Shown one piece after another: positions 17,222-26,212 of a DNA stretch of 64,000 bases (position 1 is its first letter; every line of letters starts with the position of its first letter). This stretch comes from CAUPWF01 sp964369755 (GTDB lineage: Bacteria > Bacillota > Clostridia > Lachnospirales > Lachnospiraceae), in NCBI GenBank assembly GCA_964369755.1, contig CAYJFY010000001.1, forward strand, positions 1-64,000, written 5' to 3'. Position numbers and translations under genes: made by a program. The notes under the pieces are model-generated. The model had not been told where the DNA came from. It ran no database searches and saw only the letters and a program-made list of their open reading frames with translations.

Positions 17222-18571
17222 CTATAAATTATTTATCAGCTCTTTGAATTTATCTCCACGTTCTTCATAATTACGGAAAGTTCCCCAACTCGCACATGCA
17301 GGAGACAGTAGCACTGAATCACCCTCCTGCGCTAATCTCACGCAAGTATTTACCGCATCTTCAAAATCTTCTACAAGAATTGTATCTTCAAACCCGCACT
17401 GCTTGGCAGCATCTTGAATTTTAAATCTCGTCTGTCCCGTCAATACAAACTGCTTTACCTTGCCATCAAATGCCATAATCCACTCTTCATACGAGGATGC
17501 CTTATCGTAGCCGCCTCCGATTAAAATCGTAGGACGATTCATCGCTTGTATCGCCTTAATTGCGGCATCCGGATTCGTTCCCTTCGAGTCGTTATAATAT
17601 GTAACCCCATTGACTTCTCGAACAAATTCAATCCGATGTTCTACTCCAGAGAATGAACAGACAACCTCTCTGACAACATCTATTGGCACACCATATGCCA
17701 ACGCCATAGTAGCCGCAGCCATAACATTCTCATGATTGTGCGTGCCTAATACTTGTAATTCATCTATATGACATAGAATCTGCTTTTCTCCATAGTGATA
17801 AACAATATTCCCTTGCTCCAGATACATTCCTCTATCTAGCGCCCTTTGACTACTGAAATACATGACAGTTGCCTTTGTTTTCTCTGCCATTTTTCTTACC
17901 ACATCATCTTCATAATTCAAAACACAATACCCTGTATCTGTCTGATTCATGGCAATGCGTTCCTTCGCCTCAATATAGGCCTCCATCGTATGGTGTCGAT
18001 TCAGATGATCAGGCGTAACATTGAGGACTGCACTCACCTTCGGCGCAAATGTATGAATCGTTTCTAATTGAAAACTACTCGCTTCCAGTACATAGATTGC
18101 TTTCTCACTTGCATGCAACACCACATCCGCAAATGGTTTCCCTATGTTTCCCACCACATACGTCTCACTTCTATAGGCTTTCATAATTGCCCCTAGCAAT
18201 GCTGTTGTAGTGGTCTTTCCGTTAGTTCCAGTGATTGCCAAAACATCACCCTTAGCATATCTATATGCCATTTCTATTTCACCGATGACCTCAATTCCTA
18301 ATTCCTTCATCTTTGCAACCATAGGCAAATCAAGGGGCACACCCGGACTCAAGATAACAAGATCCAATTCCCCTAACTCTTCCTCGGATAATTTTTGATT
18401 ACAAATCTCTATATTTTCTTCGTTATCAGATAATTTTCCACGGATTTTTTCTATTTTTAATTTTGGATTTTCATCATATAAAATCACACTAGCCCCAAGT
18501 GCTTGCATGAATTTCGCCGCCGATATCCCGCTCATTCCCGTTCCGAATACTAGTACCCTCTGCTTTTTCAC
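17222..18571 (-). CDS. murD: UDP-N-acetylmuramoylalanine-D-glutamate ligase
   Basis: The 449-residue cytoplasmic ligase adds D-Glu to UDP-MurNAc-L-Ala using ATP. An N-terminal Rossmann domain (VLVFGTGMSGISAAKFM) binds the UDP part. The ATP loop is ITGTNGKTTTTALLG near residue 115. The central domain has NVTPDHLNRHHTMEAY. The C-terminal domain holds YNDSKGTNPDAAIKAI and SPACASWGTFRNYEERG, which bind glutamate and product. It lies between mraY and ftsW in the standard dcw order. Confidence 0.97.
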   Translation of the reverse strand: MKKQRVLVFGTGMSGISAAKFMQALGASVILYDENPKLKIEKIRGKLSDNEENIEICNQKLSEEELGELDLVILSPGVPLDLPMVAKMKELGIEVIGEIEMAYRYAKGDVLAITGTNGKTTTTALLGAIMKAYRSETYVVGNIGKPFADVVLHASEKAIYVLEASSFQLETIHTFAPKVSAVLNVTPDHLNRHHTMEAYIEAKERIAMNQTDTGYCVLNYEDDVVRKMAEKTKATVMYFSSQRALDRGMYLEQGNIVYHYGEKQILCHIDELQVLGTHNHENVMAAATMALAYGVPIDVVREVVCSFSGVEHRIEFVREVNGVTYYNDSKGTNPDAAIKAIQAMNRPTILIGGGYDKASSYEEWIMAFDGKVKQFVLTGQTRFKIQDAAKQCGFEDTILVEDFEDAVNTCVRLAQEGDSVLLSPACASWGTFRNYEERGDKFKELINNL

Positions 18572-18619
18572 TATTTATCTCCACTCTCTCTATTATAATA
18601 TTCCATTCCTTATACACTT

Positions 18620-19576
18620 CTAGAGCGCTACCAAACCTATCAGACACAGTAATGCTGTAATAATAGAAAACACAGCCACTACCCTAGTTTCCGACCATCC
18701 ACATAATTCAAAATGATGATGAATCGGAGCCATCTTAAAGATTCGTTTTCCACCTGTTTTTTTGAAGTAGGTCACCTGAATAATCACCGATAGCACCTCA
18801 GCAAAATATATAAAACCAACAATGATAATAAAGATTGGCATCTGCATCATATATGCGGTAGATGCTACAAATCCTCCAAGCGCTAATGATCCCGTATCCC
18901 CCATAAATACACTTGCTGGATAAACATTAAACAGAAGAAATCCTAACAGTGCACCTACCACCGCACAGGTGATTGGCTCTAACCCACTCTGTGTCCCAAC
19001 GGCAACTACAGTAAAAAATGTAGCTACAAGCACTGTAACACTGGATGCTAACCCGTCTAATCCATCTGTAAAATTCGTTCCATTTACCGTTCCCAACATT
19101 GCAAAAAACAAGATTGGAATCGCAAAATATCCAATGTCAATCTGATGTCCATCCGTAAATGGAAGTAAAATTGTCATCGGTGTCTTCGTTACATTTGTGA
19201 TATAATACGCAAACACACCTGTCACAATAAATTGAAGTGTAAATTTCTGCAACGGTTTCAGTCCATCCGAACGCTTCAAAACAACTTTTAAATAATCATC
19301 CAAGAAACCAATCACTCCAAACCCTAATGTAGCAAATAAAATCGGGATGATTTGCGGATAATCTCCAATGTATATCAAAGAAGTAACGACAACACTCGCC
19401 AGAATGATAACACCTCCCATAGTTGGTGTGCCCGCCTTTAGAAGATGTGATTGTACCCCATCTGTCCGCTCAGTTTGCCCCATTTTTAATTTTCTCAATA
19501 ACGGAATCACAACTGGACCCAAAATTACACTTATGGCAAATGCCAGCAACACTGGCATCAATATTAATTCGCTCAT
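18620..19576 (-). CDS. mraY: Phospho-MurNAc-pentapeptide transferase MraY
   Basis: The 318-residue membrane enzyme makes lipid I from UDP-MurNAc-pentapeptide and undecaprenyl phosphate. About ten membrane helices. Motifs include GTPTMGGVI, the Asp pair in GFLDDYLKVV, NGTNFTDGLDGLA, and the HHHFE segment (FKMAPIHHHFELCGW). These residues bind magnesium and substrate in known structures. Length is normal. It is the membrane step between MurD/MurF products and MurG; murG is not next to it here. Confidence 0.97.
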   Translation of the reverse strand: MSELILMPVLLAFAISVILGPVVIPLLRKLKMGQTERTDGVQSHLLKAGTPTMGGVIILASVVVTSLIYIGDYPQIIPILFATLGFGVIGFLDDYLKVVLKRSDGLKPLQKFTLQFIVTGVFAYYITNVTKTPMTILLPFTDGHQIDIGYFAIPILFFAMLGTVNGTNFTDGLDGLASSVTVLVATFFTVVAVGTQSGLEPITCAVVGALLGFLLFNVYPASVFMGDTGSLALGGFVASTAYMMQMPIFIIIVGFIYFAEVLSVIIQVTYFKKTGGKRIFKMAPIHHHFELCGWSETRVVAVFSIITALLCLIGLVAL

Positions 19577-19672
19577 CGATTACTCCTCTTCCTTGTTTTT
19601 CTTTCGCTTTCTCGAATGTCAATGCATTCCGTATAATTATACTCCATTCATTACGGTTTTTCAACTTCAAAT

Positions 19673-21418
19673 CTACAACTCTTCCTCAACCTCTCCAATC
19701 ACCGCATCATTTTTATCGATTCCTAAATAAGGCAAGACATTGTCAAATATCTCCCTCACAACAGGAGCAACAATTGTACCACCATAATATACTCCCTGCG
19801 GGTCATGTACCAGCGCAATCGCCAACACTTCCGGATTATCTGCTGGTGCAAATCCGATAAACGATGAAATATATCGATTCGCACTCCTTGGAAGGGTCTG
19901 CGAAGTGGCTGTCTTCCCACCAATTTTATACCCTTCAATATAAGCATTGATTCCCGAACCTTGGGAAACCACACTTTCTAATATCTCTTGCATATCTTGA
20001 GACACTTCTTCCGATATCACATTCTCCTCCGTTTCAAATTCAAGTTCTTGCTTCAAATTTCCTTCATAATCATAAATCCCCACCCCTAGATGTGGAGTTA
20101 CCCTCGTACCTCCATTCACAATCATACTAACCGTTGTAGCCATCTGAATTGGAGTCACCTGAAACGACTGCCCAAAGGAAATGGTTGCCAGCTCGACTGC
20201 CTTAATGTCTTCCTCCTTGTGCATAATCGTACCCGCCTCACCTGGCAAATCTATCTGTGTTTGTTCTAGCAATCCCCATTCAGAAAAGCAATCATAGAAT
20301 CTCTCAACACCTAAGCGTGCACCTAGATCAATAAAAACAGGATTACAGGAATTTTGCACGCCTTCAACGAACGTCTGCACTCCATGCCCGCCCACCTTAT
20401 GACAACGAATTCTCCGATCTTCCACAATACGATATCCAGGACAACTGAAACTTTCATCCAATTCCACCAATCCCTCTTCTAGTGCTGCCGCCGCTGTAAT
20501 AATCTTGAAAGTGGATCCAGGCTCATAGGTGTCATTGATACATCCATTTCTCCAAATCTGGTTGAGCTGCTCTTGTTTTTCCTCTTCACTCATCCCATCA
20601 TCTGGCAACTCAAAGGGATCATTTAGGTTGAACTCTGGATAATTCACCATAGCCAAAACCTCCCCATTCTGTGGATTCATCAATATAACCTGCACCGCAT
20701 CCGCCTGCTTTTGATCCAATAAATTTTCTGCCGATTGTTGACAGTACTTCTGTATATTGTAGTCCAAACTAATTTCTAGTGTATCTCCTTGAATCGGTTC
20801 GATCCGATCTTCTGCAATCCCCTCCAACTCTACTCCACGAGCATCTGTGGTTGTAAGAATGGTTCCATTTACCCCCTTTAGATACTCTTCGTATTCGACC
20901 TCTAAACCAATAATCCCCTGATTGTCTCCCCCTGTAAATCCCAACACCTTAGAAGCCAATTCATCATATGGATAATATCGCTTAAAATCCTCATCCACCT
21001 TCACCCCTTCATACCCATAGGCTCTTATCGCATCTCCGACCACCTTTGGTACATTGGACTTGATTTTCTCCATAGAAGAAACCTTCTCCACTTTCTCCCG
21101 CACAGTTTCTTCACTCAAATCCAGTTCTTCACAGAGCATATCTATAATCGCCTCTTTTTCCTTCGTCTGACTATAGATTACCGATATGGTACACACAGTT
21201 TCATTTTGTGCGAGAACTACACCATTTCTGTCCACAATCTCGCCTCTAGCCGCCTTGATTTCACGCTCTCTTTCATGCAAATCCTCCGCCTGCTCTTGAT
21301 AATACTCCGCTTCGTATATCATCAAATACACCAAACGTCCTAGCAAACCAAGAATCATACAGAACGCAATCAAAAAAACAAATGAAATTTTTCGTTTATT
21401 ATAGGCTTTATTTTTCAA
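19673..21418 (-). CDS. Class B penicillin-binding protein, second dcw copy (SpoVD/FtsI type)
   Basis: The 581-residue transpeptidase has one N-terminal membrane helix and a PBP dimerisation region (AARGEIVDRNGVVLA). The active-site Ser is in EPGSTFKI, and the SxN motif is NSCNPVF. The third motif reads GGKTATSQ, so the usual KTG is KTA. There is no C-terminal PASTA domain. The start is TTG at 21418 with GGGG eight bases upstream, inside the 3' arm of a hairpin (21428-21469). It may serve septal or sporulation cross-linking, paired with the SEDS protein downstream. Confidence 0.92.
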   Translation of the reverse strand: MKNKAYNKRKISFVFLIAFCMILGLLGRLVYLMIYEAEYYQEQAEDLHEREREIKAARGEIVDRNGVVLAQNETVCTISVIYSQTKEKEAIIDMLCEELDLSEETVREKVEKVSSMEKIKSNVPKVVGDAIRAYGYEGVKVDEDFKRYYPYDELASKVLGFTGGDNQGIIGLEVEYEEYLKGVNGTILTTTDARGVELEGIAEDRIEPIQGDTLEISLDYNIQKYCQQSAENLLDQKQADAVQVILMNPQNGEVLAMVNYPEFNLNDPFELPDDGMSEEEKQEQLNQIWRNGCINDTYEPGSTFKIITAAAALEEGLVELDESFSCPGYRIVEDRRIRCHKVGGHGVQTFVEGVQNSCNPVFIDLGARLGVERFYDCFSEWGLLEQTQIDLPGEAGTIMHKEEDIKAVELATISFGQSFQVTPIQMATTVSMIVNGGTRVTPHLGVGIYDYEGNLKQELEFETEENVISEEVSQDMQEILESVVSQGSGINAYIEGYKIGGKTATSQTLPRSANRYISSFIGFAPADNPEVLAIALVHDPQGVYYGGTIVAPVVREIFDNVLPYLGIDKNDAVIGEVEEEL

Positions 21419-21427
21419 CGCAAAAAC

Positions 21428-21469
21428 CCCACATAGATATTGTTACATTCTTACTCTATCTTATGTGGG
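21428..21469 (-). promoter_or_regulatory. Hairpin covering the ribosome site between the two PBP genes
   Basis: On the minus strand CCCACATAAGATA pairs with TATCTATGTGGG around a 17-base loop, followed by GTTTTTG. The 3' arm plus the next G is the GTGGGG that serves as ribosome binding site for the downstream PBP (TTG at 21418). The hairpin could mask that site or act as a weak terminator, setting the ratio of the two PBPs. The structure is seen; the role is inferred. Confidence 0.55.
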
Positions 21470-21507
21470 ATTATTCTATACTACTTGTCTTTTTATAACG
21501 TCTTCTT

Positions 21508-24040
21508 TATTCATTTTCTGTATCTTCTGCCACAGCTTCTTCTGTATCCTCAGTTGTATCTTCTGTNNNNNNNNNNNNNNNNNNNNNNNNNNNNNNNNNN
21601 NNNNNNNNNNNNNNNNNNNNNNNNNNNNNNNNNNNNNNNNNNNNNNNNNNNNNNNNNNNNNNNNNNCATTTTCTGTATCTTCTGCCACAGCTTCTTCTGT
21701 ATCCTCAGTTGTATCTTCTGTATCTTCAGTTATATCTTCTTCCGCAGTTTCTACTATATCATCCGTACCCTCTTCTTCTATATAATTGGGATCCTTTGTC
21801 ACTCCTAGATATGGCAAGATCTCTTCCATAATATCAGCGGCTAGTTGCTGTGCCAAAGCACTATTTGCCTGAATCTCAACATTTGGCTCATCAATGACAA
21901 CATAAATAGACACCTCAGGGTTTTCCGCTGGGACACATGCAATAAATGAAACCAAATATGTATTTGCACCACGAGGTAGCTTCTCCGCAGTTCCAGTTTT
22001 CCCTCCAACACTATATCCTTCTACCGCTGCAGTACCACCAGTTCCTTCTTCTACTACCTCTTTCAAGGAAATACGCATCTCCATCGAAGTTTCTTCCGAG
22101 ACGATTCTGCTGACCAAAGCTGGTTCGATATTTTCCAACACTCTTCCACTCTCATCCTGGATTTGCTTCACAATATAAGGTTCATAATAATCCCCTCCAT
22201 TGACCAATGCGTTAAATCCACTCATCAACTGAACCATCGTAATATTAAACGATTGCCCAAATGAGTTGGTAGCCAAATCCACGGGTTGCATTGTTTCCTC
22301 TGTATAGATTAAAGCACTTGCAGAAATTTCATTTGGTACATCAATTCCTGTCAATTCTCCAATCCCAAATATATCTTGATATTTTGTAAAGGATTCTATT
22401 CCGATTTCCTCGGCAATATCCATCATAGCAACATTACAGGAATTTGCCATAGCCTCTATAAGAGTCTGTGTACCATGACCGTTTCGGTTCGCACAACGAA
22501 TCGTGTAGTCAGCAACCTCTTTGCTCCCTCCACAATAATATGTTTCAGTCCCATCCAACAATCCCAACTCATAAGCTGTCGCAACTGTAAATGGTTTCAC
22601 CGTAGATCCTGGTTCATAGGAGTTTGTAACTGTATAATTCGTCCGAATGCGATTCAACATCTCCGAGTAGATTCTCTCATCGATAATCTCCTGAACTCTC
22701 GCCTCAACCATGAGTTCTTTCTCTGTCTCACTCCACGCAGACTCTCCATTCTCTTGTCTCTCTATCTCTTCCTGAGCTATTTCTTCTAAAGCTTGCTCTT
22801 CTATAATCTGAATTAGCTTTTTATCTTCTTCCTCATCTGTTTCAGCCACTTCAGCATCTTCTGTTTCTTCAACTACTACCTCTGCCTCAGCTACCTCTTC
22901 TGCCTCTTCTGCTAACGTGACCACTGTAGGAGTTTCCACTCTTAAAGCCTCGATTTCCTCCTCTGTGTAGTAATGAGATAACTGCCCTGGATTATTCAAG
23001 TCATAATTCGGATAATTTGCCGACGCAATAATTTCATTGGTATTTGGATTTGTCACCAATACCGCTGTATTTTTGCTACCAAATCCTGTCTGAGCTCCAT
23101 TTTCATGCTCTTCGTTAAATGCAAGAATATGTTTTTCCACGATACTCTGCACCGTATAGTCAATGGTAGTTACGATATTATTTCCATTTTGCGGTTCTTG
23201 AATCGCAACCTCAACCTGACTTCCAGCAAAATAGGAGTATTCTCGTCCGTCCAAACCATTCAATGTCTCATTATAATACTGCTCAATCCCTGCACTTCCA
23301 ACATTGGATGCATTGGAAAACCCAATCACAGTACTAGCAAGACTATCATACGGATAGTCTCTCAGGTAGTCTTCTTCCAGCCAAATTCCTCGCACAAACG
23401 GATAGAGTTCCTGATCTTCCATCTTCGCAATGACTTCAACCGTACTATAGTCGATTCCATTCGCTTCCTCTATTGCATTAATTTCGCTATAGAATTCTTC
23501 TTCTCTGTCATCTAGTTCTTCCTTATACTCATCATAAGCAATCCTAGTTGCATAATCCACATTCTTCAGCAGAATGACGTACTTACTATTTGGGCGTTCT
23601 TCAATTACCTTTTCAACATCTTCTGGCGCAATACCAAATATCTCTTCCAGAGCCACCATTGTATGAGACTGCGCCGCCTCCATAATAGCCTTCTCTGAAT
23701 CCGACATTCCCTCTATCGTCTTCTCCTCTGATACCCCAAGCAATTGCGGGACATCTAGAATTACATGATATACTCGATTGCTCGTTGCCAACACGGTTCC
23801 ATTTACATCTAAGATATCCCCTCGCTTATAGGGAATTGTGGTTTCCGATTGATTCTGTTGCGCTAATACTTGCTTCGAATATGCCTCTCCGTCAATGATA
23901 TTGATAACAACAATTCTCCCAATAAGCACTAGAAAAGCTAGCATTACAAATAAATATAGTATCGCTAGCTTTTTTTCCATCTTATTATGAAAACGTTTGT
24001 CCCAAAATGATTTTTTTCTTTTCTTTGATCTATTGTTCAT
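21508..24040 (-). CDS. Class B penicillin-binding protein with acidic repeat tail (gap inside)
   Basis: First PBP of the cluster. A membrane helix (LAILYLFVMLAFLVLIGRIV), the dimerisation start IPYKRGDILDVNGTVLA, active-site Ser in EPGSTVKP, SxN in NSCNVAM, and KTG in GGKTGTAEK are all present. An acidic insert of roughly 90 residues precedes the active site. The C-terminus is a Glu/Asp/Thr repeat cut by 100 N. Reading the unit in frame gives a stop (TAA) at 21510-21508; the frame forced through the N run is an artefact. The ATG at 24040 overlaps the ftsL end by 11 bases. Confidence 0.9.
21567..21666. other. Assembly gap of 100 N inside a tandem repeat
   Basis: The bases on both sides of the gap are the same sequence for over 50 bases (21512-21566 and 21667-21721). 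A tandem repeat coding for the acidic PBP tail was therefore probably collapsed or left open by the assembler. The true length and repeat count are unknown; 100 is a placeholder. Confidence 0.95.
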
Positions 24041-24524
24041 AGCTATTTCCCTGTTCTGATGCTGCCCTTGAATTTGCGATGATTCCATTCTCTGGAATAT
24101 CTTCATATTGCTTCACATAATTCTGGGTAGGACTTTCATAGTGGACTACCTGGTCATTCTCCATGTACACCATACCCATACGAAGCGCTTCTTCCTTAAT
24201 ATAATCTATATTCACGGAATTTTCAACACTTTCTTGCTTTGCATCATTTTCTAACTTCATATCACTAATCTGTCTCTGAATCACTGTAATCGATTCTGCT
24301 TGTCCTGCAATTGTCGCATGAAGCCCGACAAAACTGACGATAACTGTAGCAAGAATAATCCCAGATATAATCACAAACAATGCATATCCTGGTGTGGCAT
24401 ATTCATAGCCGACCTTCTTTCGCTCTGGCCTTTTCTCTCGTACCCGCCTCTGTGGTTCCTGTGGCGCTGGAATTGCATGACGCACAGTATTCCCATAGAT
24501 GTAATCCGCTCTATTCCTTTCCAT
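24030..24524 (-). CDS. ftsL: Cell division protein FtsL-like
   Basis: The 164-residue bitopic protein has a basic proline-rich cytoplasmic N-terminus, one membrane helix (YALFVIISGIILATVIVSFV), and an extracellular coiled coil near residues 70-115. The end of the coil (NIDYIKEEALRMGMVYME) fits the FtsL/DivIC pattern. FtsL sequences are poorly conserved, so its place between rsmH and the PBP gene is the main support. Its last codons overlap the PBP start (ATGAACAATAG), suggesting coupled translation. Confidence 0.82.
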   Translation of the reverse strand: MERNRADYIYGNTVRHAIPAPQEPQRRVREKRPERKKVGYEYATPGYALFVIISGIILATVIVSFVGLHATIAGQAESITVIQRQISDMKLENDAKQESVENSVNIDYIKEEALRMGMVYMENDQVVHYESPTQNYVKQYEDIPENGIIANSRAASEQGNSYEQ

Positions 24525-24593
24525 AATCTCTTTCCCCCGTTGTGCATATCATGCATTCCTATAATTTCTTCATCTAAATGTATCTTTTATCTC

Positions 24594-25529
24594 TCAGTTC
24601 TTCTCAAACACTCTTAACTTAGCGCTCTTTGATCGACTGTTCATTTCCATCTCTTCTTTTGTCGGCAAGATTGGTTTTCTCGATACCACTCTACCTTTTG
24701 ATTCCTTTCCACATACACATACCGGAAAACTCGGCGGACATATGCAAGGGTTTTCATTTGTTTTGAAAATCGTTTTAACAATTCTATCTTCTAATGAATG
24801 AAATGTGATAATACAAATTCTTCCACCTTCATTCAACATATCAATCATCTCATCTAAACTTTCACGTAACACTTCCAATTCACGATTCAGTTCGATACGA
24901 ATCGCCTGAAATGTTCGTTTCGAAGGATGTCCTCCCTCTATCTGAAACTTCATCGGGATTGCACGACGAATGATTTCATTCAATTCACCTGTCGTTTCAA
25001 TCTCTCTTTCATTTCTCGCTAGAACGATGTGTTTTGCAATATTCTTAGCAAATCTGTCCTCTCCAAAATCACGTATGATTCTGAAGAGATCCATTTCGCT
25101 GTAGCCATTGATGATGTCTCTTGCTGTCATCTCCTGTCGCGTGTCCATACGCATGTCAAGAGGTACATCGACCCGATAGGAAAATCCTCTCTCTGCCGTG
25201 TCTAACTGAAATGAAGACACTCCCAAATCAAGCACAATCCCATCTACCTTCTCAATGCCTATCTGTTGAAGCTGCGACTTCATATCACAATAATTGCTTC
25301 GGATTATTGTAACTCTCTCCCCGAAATCGCTTAACTTTCGACTAGCAGCTTCAATAGCAGCTTCGTCTTGGTCTATTCCTATAAAACTCCCAAAATCCCC
25401 TAGGTGCTTACAAACTTCATATGCATGACCGCCACCCCCCAGTGTACCGTCAACATAGATTCCGTCTTTCTTAATCTTTAGCTCGCTGATTGTTTCTTCG
25501 AGTAGTACTGATACATGTGTAAATTCCAT
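24594..25529 (-). CDS. rsmH: 16S rRNA m4C1402 methyltransferase RsmH
   Basis: The 311-residue SAM-dependent enzyme (also called MraW) N4-methylates C1402 of 16S rRNA. Motifs are HVSVLLEETI, the SAM loop DGTLGGGGHAYEV near residue 29, GIDQDEAAI, and DGIVLDLGVSSFQLD. RTFQAIRIELNREL and ITFHSLEDRIVK are also typical. A Cys-rich segment (CICPPSFPVCVCG) lies near the end. The start is the ATG at 25529, and its ribosome site is inside the repeated element at 25533-25617. Confidence 0.97.
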   Translation of the reverse strand: MEFTHVSVLLEETISELKIKKDGIYVDGTLGGGGHAYEVCKHLGDFGSFIGIDQDEAAIEAASRKLSDFGERVTIIRSNYCDMKSQLQQIGIEKVDGIVLDLGVSSFQLDTAERGFSYRVDVPLDMRMDTRQEMTARDIINGYSEMDLFRIIRDFGEDRFAKNIAKHIVLARNEREIETTGELNEIIRRAIPMKFQIEGGHPSKRTFQAIRIELNRELEVLRESLDEMIDMLNEGGRICIITFHSLEDRIVKTIFKTNENPCICPPSFPVCVCGKESKGRVVSRKPILPTKEEMEMNSRSKSAKLRVFEKN

Positions 25530-25532
25530 TTA

Positions 25533-25617
25533 AATAACCATCCCTTTCCCAAAGCCTAGCAACTTTGGACCTTCAGGTACAAATTGCCGTGTAAAAAAAT
25601 TTCATTTTTCACACTCT
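25533..25617 (-). repeat. Intergenic element R2, copy 1 (mraZ-rsmH)
   Basis: An element of about 85 bases that matches 63392-63475 almost end to end. In minus-strand order: a GTGTGAAAAA/TTTTTACAC hairpin, then GGCAATTTGT, GGTCCAAAGTTGC, and finally AAAGGGATGGTTATT eight bases (from GGATGG) before the rsmH start codon. It therefore carries the ribosome-binding region of rsmH. I do not recognise it as a known riboswitch. Confidence 0.75.
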
Positions 25618-25639
25618 CCTCCATGCATTACATTTTCCA

Positions 25640-26053
25640 TCAAAAGTCTAAGTCATCAACATCTAATTGAATCGTTTGTTCCACTTTCGCATTGTTTTCT
25701 TCCCATTTTGCTTTGTTCCAAATTTCTACTCGATCTTGCATCCCAATTAGGACAACATCCTTTTCCAAGTGCGAATAATCTCTTAGAGCTTGTGAAAGCT
25801 GCACCCTTCCTTGTTTGTCAATACCAGTGTCAACAGCACTTCCTGAAAAGAACCGTACAACATCTGCCTTGCTTCGTGGTAATTGAGAAAGCTTTTCTTC
25901 GAAGGCAACCCATCTGTTCATTGAATACACTGAAAGACAACCACCAATTTCTTTGGTGACTACTAAATCTTCCCCCAATTCCTCTCGGAATTTTGCTGGG
26001 ATTATTACTCTTCCTTTCGCGTCAATACTATGACTGTATTCTCCCCTAAACAT
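25640..26053 (-). CDS. mraZ: Transcriptional regulator MraZ
   Basis: About 137 residues with two AbrB-like half-domains. Each has the DxxxGR(V)xxP pattern: SIDAKGRVIIPAKFRE near residue 8 and GIDKQGRVQLSQALRD near residue 78. MraZ forms a ring and represses the dcw promoter in bacteria studied. The ATG at 26053, with GAGGGG six bases before it, is the start. A longer frame from 26107 would run through the operator repeats and is rejected. It is the first gene of the dcw cluster. Confidence 0.95.
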   Translation of the reverse strand: MFRGEYSHSIDAKGRVIIPAKFREELGEDLVVTKEIGGCLSVYSMNRWVAFEEKLSQLPRSKADVVRFFSGSAVDTGIDKQGRVQLSQALRDYSHLEKDVVLIGMQDRVEIWNKAKWEENNAKVEQTIQLDVDDLDF

Positions 26054-26080
26054 AAGTTTCCCCTCTGAGACTCCAGCGCT

Positions 26081-26130
26081 CCCCACTTTCGCCCCACTTT
26101 CTACCACTTCCCTCTACTTTCTACCACTTG
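26081..26130 (-). promoter_or_regulatory. MraZ operator: five 10-bp direct repeats
   Basis: On the minus strand, five units start AAGTGG or AAGTAG every 10 bases: AAGTGGTAGA, AAGTAGAGGG, AAGTGGTAGA, AAGTGGGGCG and AAGTGGGGAG (the last phased by one extra base). MraZ boxes known in other bacteria are 3-4 repeats of this kind at the same period. They lie between the -10 box and mraZ, so MraZ binding there should repress its own operon. Confidence 0.88.
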
Positions 26131-26135
26131 AAACC

Positions 26136-26164
26136 ATTATACTTGCCTTTTTAGGATTTATCAA
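26136..26164 (-). promoter_or_regulatory. Promoter of the dcw cluster
   Basis: On the minus strand TTGATA (26164-26159), a 17-base spacer and TATAAT (26141-26136) form a strong sigma-A promoter. Transcription should begin inside the MraZ repeats, near 26129. Confidence 0.85.
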
Positions 26165-26212
26165 GTACTTTTTTTAGTTTTTTTAAAATAAAAGAACAGT
26201 TTTGGAAAACAC

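Noticed and set aside
21476..21507. Extension of the PBP frame past 21508 to 21476
   Set aside because: It exists only because 100 N shift the frame. The repeat unit read in its proper frame stops at 21508.
26054..26107. Longer mraZ start at 26107
   Set aside because: These 18 codons run through the MraZ operator repeats. The ATG at 26053 has the ribosome site and matches the family start.
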